Part shown: positions 25,350-38,768 of the stretch, piece by piece | Layout: each line of letters starts with the position of its first letter | Position numbering within the stretch: the stretch's first letter is position 1 | Origin: Vitis vinifera | Lineage: Eukaryota; Streptophyta; Magnoliopsida; Vitales; Vitaceae | Length of the DNA stretch: 64,000 bases | Direction of reading: 5' to 3' | Assembly (NCBI RefSeq): GCF_030704535.1 | Contig: NC_081813.1 | Coordinates: 5,231,001 to 5,295,000 of the forward strand | The notes under the pieces: model-generated | Database searches by the model: none | What the model was told of the DNA's origin: nothing | What the model saw: the letters and a program-made list of their open reading frames with translations, nothing else | Made by a program: the position numbers and the translations under genes

Positions 25350-26502
25350 TTGATTGGAAGGACAGAAAATGAGGCTGCTCAGAAGTTTGAAAACCGCTTA
25401 TTTTCCACTGACTTCATCTAGAAAAATTGGCGGGGAAAATCGAATCTAGAAGAGGCTATGAAATTACGAATGTCTCCATTTTTGACTCTTCAAATTCTTA
25501 TTTTTACATTTTCACATTTCATAATTTTCAGCCTTCGAGTACATTGTTTGTCAAGTGACTGTAAAGAAATGTAAATTGTTAAATATTGTCTAACCGCCGC
25601 ACTAAGGGCTTGTGTAGACTTTCCCCCTGTTTCAAGAATGGGTTTTTGTTACTGAAAACAAAAAATACAAAAAACTTATTTGAGGAAGGGGATGTGTTTT
25701 TATTTTTGTGTTTTCCGTGTTCTCAAAAACCACTTTTTTTCAGAACAATAAAAAAAATGTTTTCATTATTTTTTCAATAGAATAAATTATTTTTTGTGTT
25801 TTCTTTTTCTTCTTTTTGTGTTTTTCTAGCTCCTTTTTGTGTTTTCACAAAGGTGAGCTCCACCCTCACCCTCACCTACAAACCCTTTCTTTTTCCTTAA
25901 ATTATTGAAATTAATATATTTACACATTAACTTTCAAACATGTTTTTTGTTTTACTTATTCTAAAAAACTTTTTTATTAACTCAATAAAACATTTTTTTT
26001 TTAGAACAAAAACTGTTTTTCAAAACAATTTTCAAAAATAGCAACCAAACAGACCTTAACTTTTCGGTTTAGCTCAATTCCCCCTAAATTGCAAATGTAA
26101 TTTTTTGTGGTTAAAAAGATGAGGGAAAAGTAGGATTGATTTACTAATATGAAAATACATGGAAAAACAAACCTCAAATTTTTTAAATAATTATTATCTT
26201 CGTTTATTTAAAAATAATTTCAAATAGATACATTTTTTAATGAGTCATCTAATTATTCCCTAAAATATTTATTGTCATATCATTAATATTAATTGATAGA
26301 TAGATTCTTTCACGTAAATGTTTATCTTCCTTTTAGATTTATTATTATTATTATTTTATTTGGGATTTTTTTTTCACTGCTTTTATCATTCATACTCTTC
26401 AAACTATCTCACTTTTATGAGATGTTTATGAAAAAAAAAATGTCTTAACTTTTCCTAAGGTGTTTGTTTTTGGGAAAGAAAAAAATCTCAAATAATAATA
26501 AT

Positions 26503-26963
26503 TGTGGGATGCTCACAACCGTCTAGCATGATCCTTATGTGTCGTCGAGAGTGATGCCTATTTTGTGCAATCGTCATGTATCTGTCTACCTTAAAATGCA
26601 AACAGACATAAATCATTGGGGCACTATACATTCCCACCAATCAAGTATTAAATACGACAGATATTAAGTGCATTAATTGACATAACCATTACTAAGCATA
26701 AAACGTCATACTTCCAAGGCTCAAAAACTAGTAATCATTAACATTAAAGACGATAAAAGTGCAATCAAATGTATAATAAACGCATTGAGAAGACATTACC
26801 TTTGAGCTTGAATAAACAGTCATTATTCATAAAAAAGAAGTGACTTAAGCTTCCAAAGGATGTATCCGAAAAACTCATTCAAACATTCTTTTGTGCAAGT
26901 GCAATCGTCGTCTACATCACATGAAGGCTAGCCGAATACTTCATTATTGGTCATGCACCAACA
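26503..26963. mobile_element. Solo LTR (C-unit copy)
   Basis: A 461-bp insert that starts TGTGGGATGC and ends GCACCAACA, so it has the TG...CA ends of a retrotransposon LTR. It is flanked by the 5-bp direct repeat ATAAT (26498-26502 and 26964-26968). Related DNA without the insert is seen near 14710. It is orthologous to the copies in the D and E units and is about 45 bp shorter by internal deletion. There is no internal retrotransposon sequence, so it is the product of LTR-LTR recombination. Confidence 0.8.
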
Positions 26964-29396
26964 ATAATGATAATAAATCTATAAAAAAAAGAAAAAGAAA
27001 AACCATTTATGTGGACAAGTCTAGTTGTCAATTAAGGTTGATGACATGACAAAAAACAATAACATTTTAAAGGATAATTAAATGACTAATTAAAAGCGCA
27101 TGTATTTCAATTTTTTTTAAATAAATAAAGATAATATTGATTTAAAAAATTTAGGTTTCTTTTTTTCCATATATTTTCATATTAGTAAGTTAAAACTCAC
27201 TTTTCCCTTAAAATTAAATTCAAATTCTTATTATTCAAAGCATTACATTAGTTTGGATTTATCAAATATTAAATAACATATAAATTAATATTAATCATAA
27301 ATTCCCATAATATGAATCATTGTAAAAGAGTAAATTTATGAACATACAAATTAATATAATTGTAGGAAAAAGTGAGTATTGACTCACTAATATGAAAATA
27401 TATAGAAAAAATAACCTCAAATTTTTTAAATCCATATTATCTTCATCTATTAAAAAGTAATTTAAAATATATGTACTTTTTATTGAGTCATATAATTATT
27501 CCCTAAAAAGTAATTTGAAATACACACACTTTTTATTATCTTCATCTATGAAAAAGAAACTTTTTTTTTCTTTTCATTTCTTTTATTTTTTCACACTCAA
27601 TTGTTTTTCATATTATTCTTATATTTTAAAACAAAATAATTTCTTTAAATAATAAATTATAAAATGATTTTATTATATTCAATGCTTTTTTAAATTTGCA
27701 AAAATAGACCATCACCCTATTCACCTCCCTCTAGGGTGATTACCATAGGTTGGATTAACCTAATATTTCTAATAATTTTTAAAATATCAAAATCAAGCCC
27801 TAGATAACTCACCATTAAAAAAAAAATATTTAAGAAGTTATAGAAAGTTCCTTTTAATATATTTTTATGGTATATAGTAGAATTTAAATAAAATTAATTC
27901 CAAAAATTTTTAAAAATTAAAAAAAATCATTTATAAAAGTTATTAACCATTAATAATTGATAGTGGTTGTATTATACAAAAAAAAAAAGGTTGTATTAGT
28001 CTTGTCATTGATATTCATAATTGATAATATCATATATTAAAAATTATTAACCATTAATAATAAATCAACACTGATTATTAATTATTTAGACCATTTTTAC
28101 GGAAAAAAAAATAGTGAAACTTTTAAATTAATATACCAAAAATAGTTTTAGAAGCATATAGAGAAGATTGAGAATAAAATTTGAGTTTTGCGGTGTTGTT
28201 GTTTTAGTGTTTTAAGTTTTAAAACTTGAGTCAAGTGATTGTTCTTTGCTCTGTTTGGTTGTTGAGAAAAATAGAAGAAGATTGAGAATGAAACTTGAGT
28301 TTTGTGGTTATACAGTTGCATTCACTTTGTAAGGCCAATGAACTAATTATAAAAGCAATGTATTGTTTACAACTTATTTTTATCCCTCACCGAAATACCT
28401 CAAAGGTTTATGACAATAAAAAGAAAAAAAAAAGTGTTAATTTTCCTTTTCAAATTTTAAAAAATCAAATAAATATAAAAATAGATTTTTATTTTTTAAA
28501 GATAAAATTAAAAATGGAAGAAAAATATGATAAATTCAATTTTTTACCTTCAAGTTAATTTGTAAATATTTTTAAAATAAATAGGAAAATTAAAATATTG
28601 CAATTGATTTTTAAGATAAAATTTGAAAACAAAAAATAACAATAACTTTCATATAAAATATAAAAACTTTTAGATACTTAAACAAAAAAGGTAATGGTAA
28701 TGAAAAAAGTAAAAAAAAAAAAAAAAGTGAAGTTTCAAAAATTTTATCCCATCTCAAATTCAAAAATTTTTAAAAGTAATTTTTAAGGATATAAAACAAA
28801 CCTATATTTTTTATATAAGAATTTTCCTTTTTTTTAAGTTATAAAAATTATTCTCAATTTCTCCTTTTAAAAATAATGAACAAGAAATGTATTTAAAAGA
28901 AACCTTATATTGAAAAAATTTTAAATGCCTAATAATTAAAAAAAAAATTCTAAATTTAAAAATAATAATTTAAGTTTTAAAATTATAAATCGTATATGGA
29001 ACTTCTTCCCATTAAATAATTGCTTACTTAATCCCCACATGTGATTTTCTAAAAACCCAATTAAGGGTATTTTGGGCATTTTTGGCTCACAAAATGTTGG
29101 TACGTCCTTCATAGTAATTTGGAGACGTGCTCGACCCCATCACAACAATTATACAAATTCATGGTCTTTAGGGTCATTATCACCTTCATGGCTTCAATCA
29201 GCCCTCGATCATAGCCGGCTGTAGGTGCAATTTGGTCTCTTCTCACTTTATTAATCACACAGGACAAAGTCCAAAATCAAATATATTCTAAAAAATAGGT
29301 GGATTCTTGGCATGTGTATCAGGAATTTTACTTTTCATATGGAAAGTGGTGATTGCCTAAATGGAACGCGTGATTGACTTTAAGTCCTAAAAATAA

Positions 29397-29423
29397 TAAT
29401 AAATAAATAAATAAATAAATAAT
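29397..29423. repeat. (AATA)n microsatellite
   Basis: A run of AATA units, clearly shorter in the homologous place near 46025. Likely length-polymorphic. Confidence 0.7.
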
Positions 29424-29481
29424 GAAAAATAAGGCAATTGTGCCTAACTATTGAATGAAAAAAATAAAATATTTTGTCACA

Positions 29482-30090
29482 TCTATGGAAAGTTGACTTT
29501 GACAATGACATGATAGAATAGGTCAAGCCCACTAGATTTCAGGAAAGTAGTAAGTAAAAAATAAATATAAAATGATATTCTAGTATTTTATTGAGCATAA
29601 AAAATAGAAAATAAATTCAAATATAATTAAAATTAAATTTATGAATTTTAAGATTATTTAATTTTTATATAAAATAGTTAAAAAAATTAAATAAAATTTT
29701 AAAATATATAAAAAATAATTTATTGAGTTTAAATAATTTTTCTCATTATTTTATTTCTGGAATTTCCTCAAATTTTTCAAAATCCAAATGCTCTATGAAA
29801 ATTGACTTTGACAATTACATGATAGAATAGGCCAAGCCCACTAGATTTCAGGAAAGTAGCAAGTAAAAAATAAATAAAAAATGATATTCTAGTATTTTAT
29901 TGAGCATAGAAAATATAAAATAAATTCAAATATAATTAAAATTAAATTTATATATTTTAAATTTATTTAATTTTTATATAGAACAATTAAAAAAATTTAA
30001 TTTAATTTAAAAATAATTTATTGAATTTAAATAATTTTTCCCATTATTTTATTTCCATAATTTCCTCAAACTTTTCAAAATCCAAATGCT
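29482..30090. repeat. Tandem duplication, about 308-bp unit, two copies
   Basis: Copy 1 runs about 29482-29789 and copy 2 about 29790-30090. Shared landmarks are TTGACTTTGACAAT, CATGATAGAATAGG, CAAGCCCACTAGATTTCAGG and a long AT-rich tail ending in AAATCCAAATGCT. Only one copy exists in the homologous D-E interval near 46105-46450, so the duplication is specific to this unit or was lost there. Confidence 0.85.
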
Positions 30091-31539
30091 TGGTTAAGCT
30101 TTTTGAAAGCGAATATTATAATAATAATAATAACAACTTATTGAACTTTCCATGCATCATCTTCCTTAAAATATAAATGCTCCAACTCCCATTTTCAAAT
30201 TTATCATTACAAATTTTGCAATTTTGGTTTATTTAAATTTAAATACAGAAGAGGCCAATAATGGCTCCTAATACATGGAATACGCATATCCCACCATTTT
30301 TTACCCTTCAAATTCTTATATTAACACTTTCTCCGTTCTTAAATTCTAGCTTTTCTATGTCTTATATGGGTATATTAGGCTATGTCGTTTAAGATCGACA
30401 ATTTTGTTCTATTCATTTTAGCTTAAAAGTGTCCAAGAATATGCTCTATATTAAACCTCTCTCATGTTAGTAGCTTCAACAAGATAGGAGTTCTTGATGG
30501 AACATCTATGGTCCGGGGGACATGATAGACAACCCATATGACTAGTTCACATAATTATGAATCTTCTATTCAAATATTTTAATATTTGACTCCCTTTTCC
30601 ACAATGATAGCTATACTTATGAATGAAAAAATCAAGGCCATCAAAGCCTCCTTGATGATGGTTAAAGCAAGAAAAAGAAACAATGAATCTTAATGTGATG
30701 TTTCAAGGAGCCCACTTTTCAACGAGGCGACCTGAATTTAAGGGGCTTAGTTCACTGGAAGTTCTTACTTTTCTTGATTCCAGATAATGAAAGATTTGAT
30801 ATATATCTAGAAATTCAAAATCTTCTTGTCTTCACGCTTTCTGATCAAAGCAAGTATTAATAAAGAAAACAATCAGAACATGACAGATGTTGAACTTCAT
30901 CTTGTCTAGATTCACAGAGTCGATGAGGTTCTGAGCTTGGAAGAGTCAGGTCAAATCCACATGTCTGGAAATTTGGAAGGCAGTGATTCTACAATTCAAA
31001 GTTGTATATCCACATGTCTGGATCTGATCAGCAGGATACCAATGAATGAGCACCAAGTTTAAGTAACTACTTTTCTTCATGGGTCAAGCATGGAACTTAG
31101 AAATACCTCTGAACTTTCTGAAGAAGGCCAAAACTTCCCTTTTTGCTAGCTCAAGTCTAAATTTAAGAGTGTTGCAAACCCTGCTCCTGATACACGCTTG
31201 TTGGTTTTGAAAACATACTATTTTCATGTTGTTACCGTGTCTTAATGTCTTCAGCCACTTAAAGCAGAGACTGAAAGTGGAGCACCATACTAGTAAGCAG
31301 GCAATCAAGATGAAAGAATTGCTTAAGGTTACATTATTGTCATGAATTTTAACTTACATAAAATTGGGAGAAAACAAAATACAAGAATTTAACTAGTATT
31401 ATCTGCTCATTGCAGAGCTATGGATACTCTCTAACAGCCTATACATAGAACAAAACCATTTTGTTCTATCTTACAACCAAAGGTTGAACTGAGAATGTTA
31501 CATATACATTAACCAACCATCTTTGAAGAACTCGTGCTT

Positions 31540-34500
31540 TTACCGCCTTTGGAAGTTAAATGCCTTGATGGCAAAGGCAAAGATAAATAAGAAAAGTACT
31601 GTAAACCCAACAATCACAGCTGCAACCACTCCTAGAAAATCATGTTCGAATCCAAAATAGTCATTCAAGTATTGTTCCACTGTGTCACCTGTGTCCTCAA
31701 ATCTGTCCTGTATATCTCCAAACTGTGATGTAACCAATCCATACAAAGTCCATGCAACTGGACATGCCCAATAGTACCATCTCCACCACACAGGAATCCT
31801 CTGTATTCATCATGGAAGAAATGCAACAAAATGAGTCATTTCCATATCCATGTGCTAAAGATAGTTGCAATTTAAAGAATAATGAGTTGAGAGAACTTAC
31901 GGTTCGAGGAACTATAAAACCTGAAAATAAGTTCCATAATCCATAAAATGCTGCAGCAACGATGGCAGCAATATGTTGATTTGGTGTGGCAGCCACAGCC
32001 ATCATGCCATAAAAGGTGAAGTACAGTAAGGTGAAGAACATGAAGAACAGATACCAGAAGAACTTAGCAGCTGTCCATTCAAATCCAATCATTGCATAAA
32101 CTATAACACCATACACCACAGCTTGTGCAAAGACATATGGTATCTCAACTAGAGCCTGCAACAAGAGATGAAATTTGATTAATAAAACCCATAAAGTGTT
32201 AGAGATAGACAGTCCATAGCATAAGAAAACTAGTTACATGTGCAAAGGCATATGGCATAGCTGAATATATTCCTGCAGCTCTTTCTCTGTAAAAGACAGT
32301 CCGTTCAACTGCAACGACTGGCTGCACCGATGAGGAATTTTGAACCCCAAGGAAGAGAACAGCAGCATACATAGAACCCATTGCATTACTCAAATCTTGT
32401 TGTTTTGTCCTGCATTTTACCATGTGAAGTATGAATTAAAGTTGATACAGAGAAACATACTGAGTTCTCAAAATCCTGTACTGGGTTCAAATTACCTTTT
32501 GGTGCCGAGATCCCAGAACATTGTCCCAAATATCAAGGCTATGAAAGTTGTGAAGAAAAATCTCACTGCCGTGTATGGTGGATTGCGCCAATATGACCTA
32601 CGCTGTTTCCATAAGCATGCCATACATTGGGTGAAGAAGGACTGGGAGTATTGAGTAGGGAAATAGAGGTCCTTTGAACCAGGGGCAGGTTGGCTCAATT
32701 CTTTAATTAAATCTTTGTTTCTCCTGAAACATATGCCACATCAGAAAAGGCTTCAATAACCAATTCAAGCTTGCATGATGAACTTTGAGATGTGTATACA
32801 TGAGATTTCAATATCATAATGCTTTCAGATAACCTATAGTTGAATCACCTGTATAGGTTCGAATTTTTGTATATTTCAGTGAAATCCACCCCCAACAAGA
32901 ATTCTTGTGCCGAAGTGGTAACTTCCAGCATCCAAGTTGCAGGGTTATAACCACCTTTGATTTTACTCACTCCTTCAATTCCCTTAATGATAGCAAGTCA
33001 CATGTATTAGTAAGCACTTGATATGAATTAACTCAAACTAAAGTATTTGCTGCTTATAGCTTTTACTTTATCATGGCAGCTTACCTCAAAATACTTTATC
33101 AGACAAGAAGAATGTCTACCCAGTAGTCCCACATATATCTCTTGTCCTCCTCGCTTCAGCAGGAGCAACTGCAAATCCATTTTAAATATTTCAGTACTTA
33201 TATGCAAAGCTCATAGAAGGGAAACTATAAATTCTTTCTATCCATTAACATTTCCTACCTCATCAAAGGCTTCAAAGATGTCAATACTTGGCTGATGGAT
33301 GGTGCACACAACTGTTCTTCCTGTGTCCACTGTGTTCCTGACTGTTCTCATAACAATTGCAGCAGCTCTTGCATCTAGCCCTGAAGTTGGCTCATCCATG
33401 AATATTATTGAGGGATTTGCCACAAGCTCAACTGCAATGGTCAGCCTCTTGCGCTGCTCTGTTGAGAGACCATTTACACCTGGCAACCCAACTAGTGAAT
33501 CCTTCAATGGGGTCAGTTCCACGAGCTCCATGACTTTCTCAATGAACATCTGTAACCATTAGATAGGATTAGAAATTGTTTAAAAAAAAAATGCGAAGCC
33601 ATAGCAGAGATGGTAAAAAAATTGACACTGCTTGTGACTCTTTTCAGTTAGCAGGTTGTGAACAAGTTTCTCTAGTCTTATTAAACAGATCAGTTCATGG
33701 TTGCCAATGCTCAATAACACCTATTAGCATGCATGAACTTCACCAACTTGGATTCCAGGTCAACCAAATTTGAACCAGCACCTTTCCCCAGGGTGAAGTT
33801 CAAGCCAAACTTGAACCTGATCTAAGCCCAACCAAGTTTGAAAAATCAATTCTAGGGCTTTACTTGTTCAGAGCCCTCAATTGAATAAGACAAATGTGGA
33901 AAGAACTCAGGAAGACCTCACCTTTCTAGTTTTAGAATCCACATCAGCAGGCAACCTCAGCCAAGCAGAGTAGAGCAAGGACTCATGGATAGTAACATGA
34001 GGAGAGTGGATGTCATTCTGCTCACAGTATCCAGAAATTCGAGTAAAAGTCTCTTGCTTCTTTGGGTAGCCAGAAATGTTGATGTTACCCTCAATATATC
34101 CACCAGTTTTCCGACCAGCCAGTACATCCATGAGAGTGGTTTTACCAGCACCGCTAACACCCATCAGAGCTGTAAGAACACCAGGCCTGAAAGCACCACT
34201 CACCCCCTTTAGAAGCTTCAATCTGTCTTCAAGGACACCCTGACTTTTCATTTCCTACAAATTCAATTCAAACAACTTAGTTCTCATTTTCGGTTTATTA
34301 GTGCTGCTAAAGCATGTACATTATTTGTATTAATATGGAGTTACCTCTGGCATGTCAACTGAGTATCTAATATCATCAAAGGTGATAGAAAGTGGTTGGA
34401 ATGGAAGAACCATTCCTCTTTTGGTGTTACGTCTAGCCTCAGCAATGGCTTCTGCCCTCACAGATGAGGATGTGGATGAGATGCTTCTCCCAATTTCGTC

Positions 34501-37500
34501 TCTCCTCTCTGCATGTTAAGTTTAAAATTAGTGAGCCATGTAAAACATGTGGTTAAATGACAAGAACAAAGGCACACATGCACCATGAATGAGTTTCATC
34601 ACCTGTGGATGCAGTTTGGTCAATCGAGCCTCGTCTATGGGATGATAACTCGATCTTTCCTCCAGTTTTGGAATTCTCAGACTCTTCTGTTATAACAGCT
34701 TGAGGCTTCTCAAATGCTGCACAATTTGCACAAATCTTAGTACACTAATCTCCAATATTTTAGGATTTTCAACACAGAGAATGTAAGGATACCCACCATT
34801 TAGGTAAGTGAGAGCCACAGTGTAACAGAAGTTGAAGACTAAAATGAATCCAAGCAGTGCCCCAGCTCCTATCCAGTACCAGTATGCCTCTGTGAAGAAC
34901 CCGCGAGACTTCAATACTGCTACTCCAAGGGATTCTGTTGAATTGGTTGAAGAATTCTGAAAAATGGAAATACATTCAATCATGACACAAATAAACACAA
35001 ATATTGATATGAAACATTCATAAACTTACTTTGCTCCAACTCTTCCCAAGGAATTCATTTACCACTATTGCGTTCTGTGCATACATCAGAGGGGAAGACC
35101 AGTAACCCCAAATCCACCATTTCTTGACATTTTCTACAGCAATGACCAAATACAAGAAGGAAACAAAAATTCATTATTAGGGTTTATGAACAAGAAGGTC
35201 CTAGTTTCCTAAAAAAAATCTTTCCTCCTTATACCTCGTGACAGGACAAAACCACCCAATGCAAAGAGCAAAAGTAATGAAAATGACCCAAATGTGTTTG
35301 CAACAATCATGTTTCTACCAGCTGCTGCAATAAATCGAAACAATGCAGATGCCATCTGATTAACAAGCACGAGGAGAAGATATTGTTTAAACAGCCTGCA
35401 ATAAGAAGATTTGTTTATTGAGCATTGATCATTTTGGAACAAAGAAAACATTTGAAACAAATCTGGACATGTTTCTTTTACCTTCCCACATTTGGATCAA
35501 ATCCAATGACATAATAAGACATGAACACCCAAACAGCAACTTCAACAAATGTGATGGGGATCTTGAGGATCCATGAGGAGAGAGCATATGCCCATGCAGG
35601 GTAGAATAGTAGGCCTCTTTGCTTGTAAAAGACAGGAAGTTTTGCAATGGTCATGGCAAGTTCTGACATTCCATTAAACATGATCATGACAACAGTGAAG
35701 AACAAAGCACCCATGTAAATGCTTCCATCATCTGTTGAATTTTTGTGCATCTCAGTTCTTAGGAAGATTGTCATGGAAATTGCTGCCATTATTATGAGCT
35801 AAAAGAAGAAACAAAAATAATGAATTACGATCAAATGTACAAAATTAAAAGCCACTGTTATGAGTAACAACAATAATAATACTCACTTGGGTGAGTTGTA
35901 AAATATAGACAAATGAATTCCTCTTCATCAGCCAGTACTCTCTTGAGATGCAAGCATCCAACAGTTCCTTCTTTCTAACACCATATTTTTCAGTTTTCAA
36001 AGCAGCTGGGTGGCTTTTGGTCTTGTCGAATGGAGTTGCAAGCTCATCTCCTACTTTCCGTCCACTGTGAAATGACTGGAATGCCTCAGCAAATTGCTTG
36101 ACTGTGACAAAACTATAAGGCTCATCTTTACGTGCCCAATACTGCTGCTGATCTTTCCTAGATGTTACCTGTAATCAATTTTAAAATTCATGTTCTAGCT
36201 TGATTTTTTCTAAAGAAGGAAAAAAAAATATGAGAAGATGCCTAAAGGTACAAAACTATTAGCACTCACTTCTTGTAGGAAGTCTGCCACACCCTTCCTT
36301 TCAGGACATCTGAAGCCCATGGATTCAAAAAAGTCAAGAACGTCTTCACGAGGACCCTGATAAACAATCTGGCTATCAGAGAGGAGAATGATGTCATCAA
36401 AAAGATCGTAAGTCTCAGGTGCTGGCTGCAGGAGAGAGATGAGAGCAGTCCCATTGAGAATGTGGATGGTTTGCCTGAGAGAATTCACGATTTGATAAGT
36501 TGTCGAGCTATCCAAGCCAGTAGAGATCTCATCCATGAACAGTGCCTTCGATGGTCCAACCAGCATCTCCCCTATCATTTATATATTTCACAGTTGAATT
36601 AACTTAAATTAATGAACGAAAAATTCTAATTTATTTTATTTGGTTGGAAACCAAATTATCCTACCAGTTGTGACACGCTTCCTTTGTCCTCCAGAAATAC
36701 CCCTTATCATTTGATCCCCTACCAAGGTGTCTGCACAGACTTCTAGTCCCAGAATCTGTAAATTTAAGTGTAAATGAAAATAAACAAATTATGACTTAGA
36801 ATTGGGTTTTCTCAGAAATCTGCATTCCATCATTGAAAGTTCTATGGTTATGATACCTTCAGTGTATAGTCAGTGATCACATTCTCCTTCTGGCCTTCCG
36901 TTGCCGCTGCCTGAAATATTAAAAACCAATAATGTAAATCTCACTCACCATCAAACCAATAAGTACCTTAAGATATTCCAAGGACAAAAGATTTTGCTCT
37001 GCAGAACTGGTTAAAATTTCACTCAAAGTAGCTTCTGTCTCACCTTCATGAAGACATCGATATCAGGATCAGGCTTAATATTTGCTGCCTTCTCTCTTCT
37101 TGAGAGCTCTGCTAACATGTCTGCGAATAGCCAAATAAAAGTCAACCTCCTGGCTTATGCAAATTTCATATAACTAAATTCACAAGCTTCAAAAACAAAG
37201 AAAATAAAAGTAAAAGGCAATGAATGGTTTAGACCAACCATATCGATCTCCAACACCCTGGCATCTTGCAGAGAAGGCCAAGGTTTCCCGTACAGTCATT
37301 TCTCCTATATGGGTATCATGTTGGCTGATGTAGGTTGCAGTTCTCTGGGGTACAAATTCATTCATGCCATGACCATTGTATGTCACCTTTCCCGTAACCT
37401 AAAGAAGGAATTTCAGTTTCCAAATTGGATATGAGATTAAACAGCTGAAAATGGAATATTCATTAAAGAACAAAAGCAATAATTTTTTTTTTCATTCAAC

Positions 37501-38533
37501 CTTTAGACTGGAATCAAGCTTTCCGGACAAAGCCAATAACAGAGTGGTCTTTCCAGAACTGGGAGGACCCAAAAGCAGTGTCATTCTGCAGAAAAAAAAT
37601 ATGCACAAAAGATTGAGTATGGATCTTCAGGATATTCTAAATTGGAGAAAGTAAAAAAATCAATTTGATATATATATATCAATTAATTTTTTTTCAAAAA
37701 AAAAAAAAATCATATTCTCACCTTCGAGGTTTGATGATTCCACTAACATCGTGAAGAATAGTGAATTTCTTCTTTCTACTCGGAAGAATCCGAAGAGTGT
37801 TCAAGATATCCTTGAAAACAGAAAGAAAAATTATAATCTAAAAACAAACTTACCCAAGAGAGTATTTATTGCTTAGCCAGTGATCTGTATTTGCATTTTA
37901 GTTACCTCAATTTGATTAAAAGCAGAATTAATGAATGAAGGCAAAGCTCTGCTTCCTACATGAGCTTCTGCATCAATGGTAAGATGCTCAAATCTAACTT
38001 CAATTTCGGGAAGATCAATCCCAACTCTGAAAAATGAAATAGACATGCAAACCCATTACTAAAAAGTCAAAGGAAGATGTTTGGTTGTGAAGAAAATGCA
38101 GGACTATCAGTCACATTTAAGGTGAATTCTTTCTTTTCCACTGTTTTCAATGTTAAAAAAGAAAAAGAAAAACGGCAAGAAACGCAAGAGAAGAGGAGAA
38201 ATCGCACCTATCTATACGATTCCTGAGCTTCAACAAGAACTTCTCATTGTCCTCTTCGGCAATTTTCACCAACCGCTCCACTAAGTTCTTCTTTTCCTGA
38301 AACCCAAGGTTGTGTATATCAACTTCACTGGCCTCACCCGCCGAACCCATCAGCAAGCCTTTCCTCATCCGATTGTAGGTGGGAAGTTTCTCGAGTGCGG
38401 CCCATTTCAAAGCTTCCTCATCATCTTCATCCCTTGAAGAACGGGAGGAAACCTCCTCACCAGAGTTCCTCCATATGGAAGAACTGTCCTTCCTTAAACT
38501 ACCACCGGCTCTATAAATTTCACCCGTTGCCAT
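31540..38533 (-). CDS. PDR-D: full-length ABCG/PDR ABC transporter, 24 exons, 1454 aa
   Basis: Plant PDR-type export pump. Exons: 38208-38533, 37906-38026, 37722-37810, 37501-37585, 37239-37398, 37044-37120, 36857-36910, 36665-36755, 36270-36571, 35887-36168, 35482-35798, 35235-35395, 35030-35133, 34797-34956, 34603-34716, 34345-34508, 33922-34254, 33259-33549, 33085-33168, 32849-32982, 32496-32723, 32238-32409, 31901-32155, 31540-31800; 4365 nt in all. Walker A GPPSSGKT at residues 185-192, signature ISGGQ at 324-328, FMDE at 346-349, TMD1 about 520-780, NBD2 Walker A GVSGAGKT at 901-908, LSTEQ at 1008-1012, MDEPTSGLD from 1031, TMD2 about 1200-1454. The frame is open throughout. The one oddity is the exon 22 donor: the last exonic base (32238) is T on the coding strand, giving CAT|GTAACT and His1283, where C and E have CAG and Gln. 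The ATG at 38533 sits in a good context, and its start matches C and E. Confidence 0.95.
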
Positions 38534-38760
38534 TGCAACACGAAACGAGGAACCCTCCCTGCAAAACTAACCAAACCCACTAAAACCCAGAAACCTTTCC
38601 TACAAATTAGGAGGAAAAAAACCCAAATTTCGAGCTCTGGAGCTGAAAAAGCTCAAAATCAGAGATGGGTCGCCTCCACCCTTTCCTCTATGCATGCAAT
38701 GCCGTCTCTTTGCATTGCTAAAACTTTGTTCCATGTTGGAAAAATGTGAAGAATGGAAGG

Positions 38761-38768
38761 TTTATATA
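38761..38768 (-). promoter_or_regulatory. TATA box of PDR-D
   Basis: The minus strand reads TATATAAA 228 bp upstream of the ATG, identical in context to PDR-E. The upstream promoter DNA is uninterrupted here, with no transposon at the site occupied in the E unit. Confidence 0.6.

Larger units (their letters stand above)
25350..31021. other. Intergenic DNA between PDR-C and PDR-D, no gene seen
   Basis: The stretch 25350-27500 parallels 38770-40960, and 27570-30260 parallels 43880-46510 plus 47055 onward, all at visibly lower identity than the D/E duplication. It holds one solo LTR and a 300-bp tandem duplication, listed separately. Relative to the D unit it lacks a 2.9-kb segment (the counterpart of about 40960-43876). 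No protein-coding similarity was recognised. Confidence 0.7.
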
